Of a DNA stretch of 13,405 nt, positions 10,505 through 13,405 are shown piece by piece. Location: positions 1-13,405 of the forward strand of contig MVPY01000056.1 in NCBI GenBank assembly GCA_002067065.1. The letters are read 5' to 3'. Source of the stretch: Methanobacterium sp. PtaB.Bin024 (lineage in GTDB: Archaea > Methanobacteriota > Methanobacteria > Methanobacteriales > Methanobacteriaceae). The first letter of the stretch is position 1; every line of letters starts with the position of its first letter. Under the pieces are notes generated by a model, which saw nothing but the letters and a program-made list of their open reading frames with translations, made no database searches and had not been told where the DNA came from. The position numbers were made by a program, and so were the translations under genes.

Positions 10505-10542
10505 AATTTAAGATTTCCCTATACAAATTTTAGATTTCCATA
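10505..10542. repeat. 17-base direct repeat with 21-base period
   Basis: AATTTWAGATTTCCMTA occurs at 10505-10521 and 10526-10542 with two mismatches. The 21-base spacing is two helical turns, so both copies face the same side of the DNA, as for cooperative protein binding. No binding factor is identified. Confidence 0.45.
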
Positions 10543-10699
10543 ATATATAATCAATCAAAGTAAATCTAATAAAAGGATGAAATGGGGATATATTAATAAA
10601 TCTTGCATCTAACTGTAACCATGAAAAGAATGGATAATTTTTTTAATTCATTAATTCAAAAATTTATTAAGTAAGAAAATTTTTAAGGGGTTTTATAAA

Positions 10700-11353
10700 A
10701 TGGAAGACGAACCTAAAGTTTGCAGTAATTGTAATGCTGAGATTCAACCTGGCTCTAAATTCTGTAAAGAATGTGGACAACCTTTAGAAGAGACACCTGA
10801 AGAAGTTGAAGTTCCTGAATCTGCGGTAAAATGTCCTAACTGTGATGCTGAATTAAAACTGGATGATCAATTCTGTACTGAGTGTGGGACTAAAATTGAA
10901 CCTGTAACCAATTGTCCTAAGTGTAATGCTGAGGTTAAATCAGGAACCCGTTTTTGTACTGAGTGTGGTGTTAATGTCTATGAATACCAACCCCCCAAAT
11001 CCACAATTCAGACTGGTACCAAAATAACTGATGTACCCCAGGGTACTTCCACTACCCAGTCATCATCCCGGAAAGAAGATCCTATGGAAGATCTTAAAGA
11101 AACTGGTATGAATATAATGCAGGATGTGGAAAAAACTGGCAGAGGATTGATGAAGGATCTTGGTGGTTTTCTGGATAAATCTTCCAAAAAAAGTTCAAAA
11201 AACACCATCAAACCAGCTAAAAAGAACCAAAAATTTCTGGTTTGTGATAAATGCGGTGGATATTATCAGCTTGAGGAAGGCGAGTCACCGGAAGATTTTT
11301 CCCTCGAATGTGATTGTGGTGGGCATCTGGAAGTTAAAAATAAACATCCCTAA
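10700..11353 (+). CDS. Zinc-ribbon protein with four Cys-rich modules
   Basis: 217 residues, no signal peptide. Three tandem double-CxxC ribbons have identical geometry: C8-x2-C11-x10-C22-x2-C25, C45/C48 with C59/C62, and C72/C75 with C86/C89, each with F-C-x-E-C-G. A Ser/Thr/Lys-rich linker (about 95-175) includes a Gly-interrupted amphipathic stretch (D-L-K-E-T-G-M-N-I-M-Q-D-V). A fourth, different ribbon closes the protein: C182-x2-C185-G-G ... C204-x-C206-G-G. The protein is cytoplasmic and probably binds four zinc ions. Double-ribbon (DZR-like) proteins of this kind are common in methanogens and mostly uncharacterised; protein or nucleic-acid binding is possible. AAGGGG is nine bases before the ATG. 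It is transcribed away from the membrane kinase, with 312 bases between. Confidence 0.9.
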   Translation: MEDEPKVCSNCNAEIQPGSKFCKECGQPLEETPEEVEVPESAVKCPNCDAELKLDDQFCTECGTKIEPVTNCPKCNAEVKSGTRFCTECGVNVYEYQPPKSTIQTGTKITDVPQGTSTTQSSSRKEDPMEDLKETGMNIMQDVEKTGRGLMKDLGGFLDKSSKKSSKNTIKPAKKNQKFLVCDKCGGYYQLEEGESPEDFSLECDCGGHLEVKNKHP

Positions 11354-11660
11354 TAACTTCAACCATTATTAAAAAGTTAAAAACCAACACCTCCAATATC
11401 ATTAATGATACATGCCCACTTTAAGATTAAGTGGCCTCCACGTGTCGTGCCATTTAAAGGTTGGAAGCTACAAGGATATTTAATAATTAAAGCATAACTT
11501 ATAAAATTAGCGAGTGGTTTATCAATTAAAGTGTAGGGCACTACATTGGTGGAAAGATCCTCATAAAGACAGCATCCCATCAATATGGATTAAATTTTCA
11601 TATACTTATCCTGTATTTTAGACTTTTCACATATCTTCAGAACAGAATATTTTCATATAA
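11354..11660. other. Gene-poor stretch, origin unexplained
   Basis: Together with the repeat that follows, this is a 405-base gap. Bases about 11410-11580 are less AT-rich than the spacers around them. They hold a 68-codon minus-strand frame (11377-11583) with no SD and no recognisable protein pattern, and plus-strand fragments broken by stops. One small hairpin is visible: CCACTT (11416-11421) with AAGTGG (11429-11434). It could be a decayed gene or an unannotated small RNA; I cannot tell which. No clear terminator for the zinc-ribbon gene is visible. Confidence 0.4.
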
Positions 11661-11708
11661 TCTGGAAATAATTTATACATAAAATCTGGAAATAACTTAT
11701 ACATAAAA
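11661..11708 (+). promoter_or_regulatory. Tandemly duplicated 24-base promoter element
   Basis: Two head-to-tail copies, 11661-11684 and 11685-11708, differ by a single base (T/C at position 12). Each contains a BRE-like GGAAATAA and a TATA box (TTTATACA at 11672-11679, CTTATACA at 11696-11703). Starts would fall near 11702 and 11726, both upstream of the ORF at 11759. The 24 bases before copy one (11637-11660) match at 16 positions and may be a decayed third copy. Confidence 0.65.
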
Positions 11709-11758
11709 AGCTAATAATAAAACATTAACTAAATTATGTAAATTAGGAGTCATCCTTA

Positions 11759-11962
11759 ATGTCTGATAATTACCTTAAAAAAGATTATGAGCGTGTTCAA
11801 CGAAAATTCGATGAACTCATGCGTGAAGGTGACATTGAAGTCATTGAAAAGAAGATTGAAGCATTGGATAAGACCCCTGAACCCGGTCCTATTGATAAAA
11901 TATGGATTGATATCTACAACGATGTTTTAAATTTAAAGAAACACAAGAAAAATGAAGATTGA
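11759..11962 (+). CDS. Small charged helical protein, unknown function
   Basis: 67 residues, not recognised. It is rich in Lys, Glu and Asp and predicted almost wholly helical (Y-E-R-V-Q-R-K-F-D-E-L-M then I-E-V-I-E-K-K-I-E-A-L), with a break at P-E-P-G-P and a second helix W-I-D-I-Y-N-D-V-L-N-L. No Cys, signal peptide or membrane helix. The gene is credible because GGAG (11746-11749) lies nine bases before the ATG and a duplicated promoter precedes it. It is monocistronic and converges on the HEPN gene. A small coiled-coil or partner-binding protein is possible; nothing in the sequence names the partner. Confidence 0.72.
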   Translation: MSDNYLKKDYERVQRKFDELMREGDIEVIEKKIEALDKTPEPGPIDKIWIDIYNDVLNLKKHKKNED

Positions 11963-11966
11963 ACTT

Positions 11967-12040
11967 AAATTGAACTTTATTATTTGATCATGGTTAATAT
12001 AATAGTTCAATTTTTAGATCATTGTTAATAGTTCAATTTT
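11967..12040. repeat. Imperfect direct and inverted repeats after the small gene
   Basis: AAATTGAACT (11967-11976) pairs perfectly with AGTTCAATTT (12004-12013), which runs into five T, so it may act as a terminator. The segment 11986-12014 is repeated at 12017-12040 apart from a 5-base deletion and one mismatch, so the tail AGTTCAATTTT occurs twice. Confidence 0.5.
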
Positions 12041-12064
12041 ATGCTGCTGATAATTTATACTGCT

Positions 12065-12087
12065 AATAGTTAGATGGATCAACTATT
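12065..12087. terminator. Hairpin overlapping the HEPN stop codon
   Basis: AATAGTT (12065-12071) and AACTATT (12081-12087) are perfect inverted repeats around a 9-base loop. The second arm contains the HEPN gene stop codon. It could act on either strand, but no T-run follows immediately on the minus strand, so the terminator role is tentative. Confidence 0.35.
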
Positions 12088-12592
12088 CTTTATGAAGAGA
12101 TTCAGGTTTATCAAGTTCTTTTTCTCGAATGGCATTCTTTATAGCTGATTTGGGTAATTTGTCTGTTTTTTCCAGACAAACTTCGATACATTTAATAAAA
12201 ACATGACCGTATCTGATGGTTTGCTGTATATCCTGCGGATTACGGGTGCTCTGGAAGTGGTGCTGGTCCTGGTAGTGGATGTCAAAAATGTAATTTAACA
12301 TATCCAGACATTCCAGTTTAAGGCTTTTATCGTCACAGTATTTCTTAAGGTAATCAATTAAATAAGGAGATTCAGTTTCAATAATACCATCCCTCAGAGA
12401 AACTGCCCGGGTTGCATGAAGGAATGCAAAATAGACAGAAATTCTTGTTGATCGATAAAAACCATTTGAATAGGTTAACTCAGCTTCTTTTAACCACATC
12501 TTAGCTTCTTTGAGTGATAATGCGCTTTTAAGAGGTGAAGGTTCCACTTTTTTAAGATGACCCTGATAATACAAATCATCAATTCTATCCAA
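12083..12592 (-). CDS. Solitary HEPN-domain protein (UPF0332-like), TTG start
   Basis: 169 residues. Residues about 25-140 match the HEPN four-helix pattern: A-K-M-W-L-K-E-A-E-L then G-F-Y-R-S-T-R-I-S-V-Y-F-A-F-L-H-A-T-R-A-V-S-L. HEPN proteins are often RNases of toxin-antitoxin pairs with nucleotidyltransferase (MNT) partners, but many are inactive scaffolds. The catalytic R-x4-6-H motif is not seen; the closest is R127-Y-G-H130, and R117 has no suitably spaced His. No MNT gene is beside it. The TTG start is well supported by GGTGAT (plus 12597-12602) four bases upstream. The tail (150-169) is charged and low in hydrophobics. It is cytoplasmic; whether it acts as a toxin or only binds a partner cannot be told from sequence. 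Confidence 0.8.
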   Translation of the reverse strand: MDRIDDLYYQGHLKKVEPSPLKSALSLKEAKMWLKEAELTYSNGFYRSTRISVYFAFLHATRAVSLRDGIIETESPYLIDYLKKYCDDKSLKLECLDMLNYIFDIHYQDQHHFQSTRNPQDIQQTIRYGHVFIKCIEVCLEKTDKLPKSAIKNAIREKELDKPESLHKE

Positions 12593-12596
12593 TTAT

Positions 12597-12602
12597 ATCA
12601 CC
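12597..12602 (-). promoter_or_regulatory. SD that fixes the TTG start of the HEPN gene
   Basis: GGTGAT on the minus strand matches the anti-SD core and sits four bases before TTG at 12592. The membrane kinase shows the same spacing (GGTTGAT, four bases, ATG). Confidence 0.7.
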
Positions 12603-12635
12603 AGTATTTTTTTAAGAATATATCATTAAATACAA

Positions 12636-12645
12636 TTTTATATAC
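12636..12645 (-). promoter_or_regulatory. TATA box of the HEPN gene
   Basis: GTATATAAAA on the minus strand lies about 45 bases above the TTG start. A transcript start near 12615 would leave a leader of about 20 bases that includes the SD. Confidence 0.55.
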
Positions 12646-12647
12646 AA

Positions 12648-12672
12648 AACCTAACTATCAATTGTTAAGGTT
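12648..12672. promoter_or_regulatory. Dyad next to the HEPN TATA box
   Basis: AACCTAAC (12648-12655) and GTTAAGGTT (12664-12672) are inverted repeats with one bulged base around an 8-base spacer. It abuts the upstream side of the HEPN TATA box, where archaeal activators, or repressors that block TFB, usually bind. The factor is unknown. Confidence 0.4.
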
Positions 12673-12796
12673 TACTATGGTTCATGGATAATATTAAAGT
12701 TTTCCATTGTTCATATTGAACTATTAAATGCCAAAAGAATATGGACTTAAAATCTAATATTTAGAAAAAGCAGAAATTTCACAACTTTTAACTGAA

Positions 12797-12803
12797 TATA
12801 AAG
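12797..12803 (+). promoter_or_regulatory. Probable TATA box of the second PsbP-like gene
   Basis: TATAAAG, preceded by ACTGAA, lies about 52 bases before the GTG start. Transcription from about 12825 would include the SD GGAGG at 12841-12845. Confidence 0.45.
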
Positions 12804-12854
12804 AAACAACTGTACGGTTATAGTTATAATACATCTCACAGGAGGCTTTTTAAA

Positions 12855-13400
12855 GTGTTGAATTTGGATAAAAAAATGATTATTATTATAGCGATTGTCA
12901 TCATCATTTTTTTGGGATTGATCTATAGTGTGTTAACTTCTGGAACTCATTACACCAGTAAGGATGATAATAAGATGGAAATTTCCTTTAACTATCCTGA
13001 TGGATGGACATTTGAGGATCGCCAGGCAGGTGTGTTGATTCAAGGTGAAAAAAATGGTACTGGTGACTCTGATAAGCGTACAGTGGTTACCATAACAAAA
13101 ATCTCAGCTAATGGAACCTCAGTTAAACAGATTAAAAAGGAGAATGTTTACATTAATACAGGTAAACTCATTAATGAAACTAACCGAACCATTGATGGTG
13201 TCCAAACCAAAGAAATGATAATTGATGAAATGGCTGGTCCTGAAAGAGGAAAATTAGGCGAAGTCAGTCTGGTTATCTTCAAAAAAGATGATTACATCTA
13301 CACCATTACCTTTGTAACAGGAGGATCACTGGAGGACATTGAGGATGATATAAACCATATACTCAACAGTTTCCATATTTCTGAAAATTCTGGAAACTGA
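12855..13400 (+). CDS. Membrane-anchored PsbP-like protein, GTG start
   Basis: 181 residues. M-L-N-L-D-K-K, then one strongly hydrophobic helix (about 8-28: M-I-I-I-I-A-I-V-I-I-I-F-L-G-L-I-Y), then an extracellular PsbP/DUF1795-like domain starting at about residue 42 (F-N-Y-P-D-G-W-T-F-E) and ending in I-N-H-I-L-N-S-F-H-I. It is a distant paralog of the protein at 7240. GGAGG (12841-12845) is nine bases before GTG at 12855 and twelve before an in-frame TTG at 12858, so GTG is preferred. It has its own promoter and stands 262 bases from the divergent HEPN gene. The family is common in methanogens without known function; a cell-surface or periplasm-like location is expected from the anchor topology. 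Confidence 0.87.
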   Translation: MLNLDKKMIIIIAIVIIIFLGLIYSVLTSGTHYTSKDDNKMEISFNYPDGWTFEDRQAGVLIQGEKNGTGDSDKRTVVTITKISANGTSVKQIKKENVYINTGKLINETNRTIDGVQTKEMIIDEMAGPERGKLGEVSLVIFKKDDYIYTITFVTGGSLEDIEDDINHILNSFHISENSGN

Positions 13401-13405
13401 TTTTA

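Larger units (their letters stand above)
10388..10699. other. Divergent intergenic region between membrane kinase and zinc-ribbon gene
   Basis: 312 bases, very AT-rich. It holds the kinase SD (plus 10392-10398), the shared kinase promoter block (10421-10453), a 17-base direct repeat (10505-10542), and, near 10655-10670, an AT-rich stretch (AAAAATTTATTAAG) that could be the zinc-ribbon promoter, though it sits rather close to the start. The SD of the zinc-ribbon gene is AAGGGG at 10685-10690. I see no RNA gene or additional ORF with an SD. Confidence 0.6.

Noticed and set aside
11377..11583. Minus-strand 68-codon ORF in the gene-poor gap.
   Set aside because: There is no SD before the ATG, no domain-like pattern, and the composition is unlike the neighbouring proteins. 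The GGAGGTG on this strand at its end is within the frame and leads to no useful start.
12083..12592. MNT-HEPN toxin-antitoxin or defence module.
   Set aside because: No nucleotidyltransferase, nuclease or other defence gene lies beside it, and the catalytic HEPN motif is not seen.

Overview
The window looks like chromosome from a mesophilic methanogenic archaeon, most likely Methanobacterium or a close relative. The pointers are AT-rich DNA, TTTATA-type archaeal promoters, poly-T terminators, Shine-Dalgarno (SD) sites of the GGAGG/GGTGAT type, GTG and TTG starts, PsbP-like proteins, and large PAS/GAF kinases of the HisKA_2 type. The genus is inferred from gene content. I see no tRNA, rRNA, CRISPR array, insertion sequence, or recognisable defence or biosynthetic cluster.

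Layout. (1) 1-2979: two tandem paralogous secreted proteins. The first is cut by the window edge. Each is a propeller-type region followed by bacterial-Ig-like (Big_5/SbsA type) domains, two in the first and three in the second, with long near-identical DNA stretches that continue through the stop codon into the poly-T terminator. (2) 3068-6331 (minus): a large soluble kinase, REC-GAF-PAS-PAS-PAS-GAF-HisKA_2-HATPase. (3) 6548-8350 (plus): an unrecognised, possibly OB-fold protein, a membrane-anchored PsbP-like protein whose best start codon is ATA, and a four-repeat TPR protein. (4) 8354-10387 (minus): a second HisKA_2 kinase with about ten membrane helices and one PAS domain, ending 3 bases from the TPR gene. 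(5) 10700-11353: a zinc-ribbon protein. (6) 11354-12592: a 405-base gene-poor stretch ending in a duplicated promoter, a 67-residue unknown protein, and a convergent HEPN-domain protein. (7) 12855-13400: a second PsbP-like protein.

How it fits together. The two kinases are paralogous in their C-terminal transmitter regions (same HHRV phospho-acceptor box, both ending in Y-x-K-R-I). One reads cytoplasmic signals and the other reads the membrane. Each has upstream a near-identical block of about 30 bases in which a dyad (ATGWTAACA-type half sites) brackets the probable TATA box, so they may share one transcription regulator. No separate response regulator lies in the window; the only REC domain is the one fused to the first kinase, and it has lost one acidic-pocket residue. 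The most checkable oddities are the ATA start, the shared kinase operator, the duplicated 24-base promoter, and the Ig-domain copy-number difference between the tandem paralogs. I found no convincing new multi-gene system.
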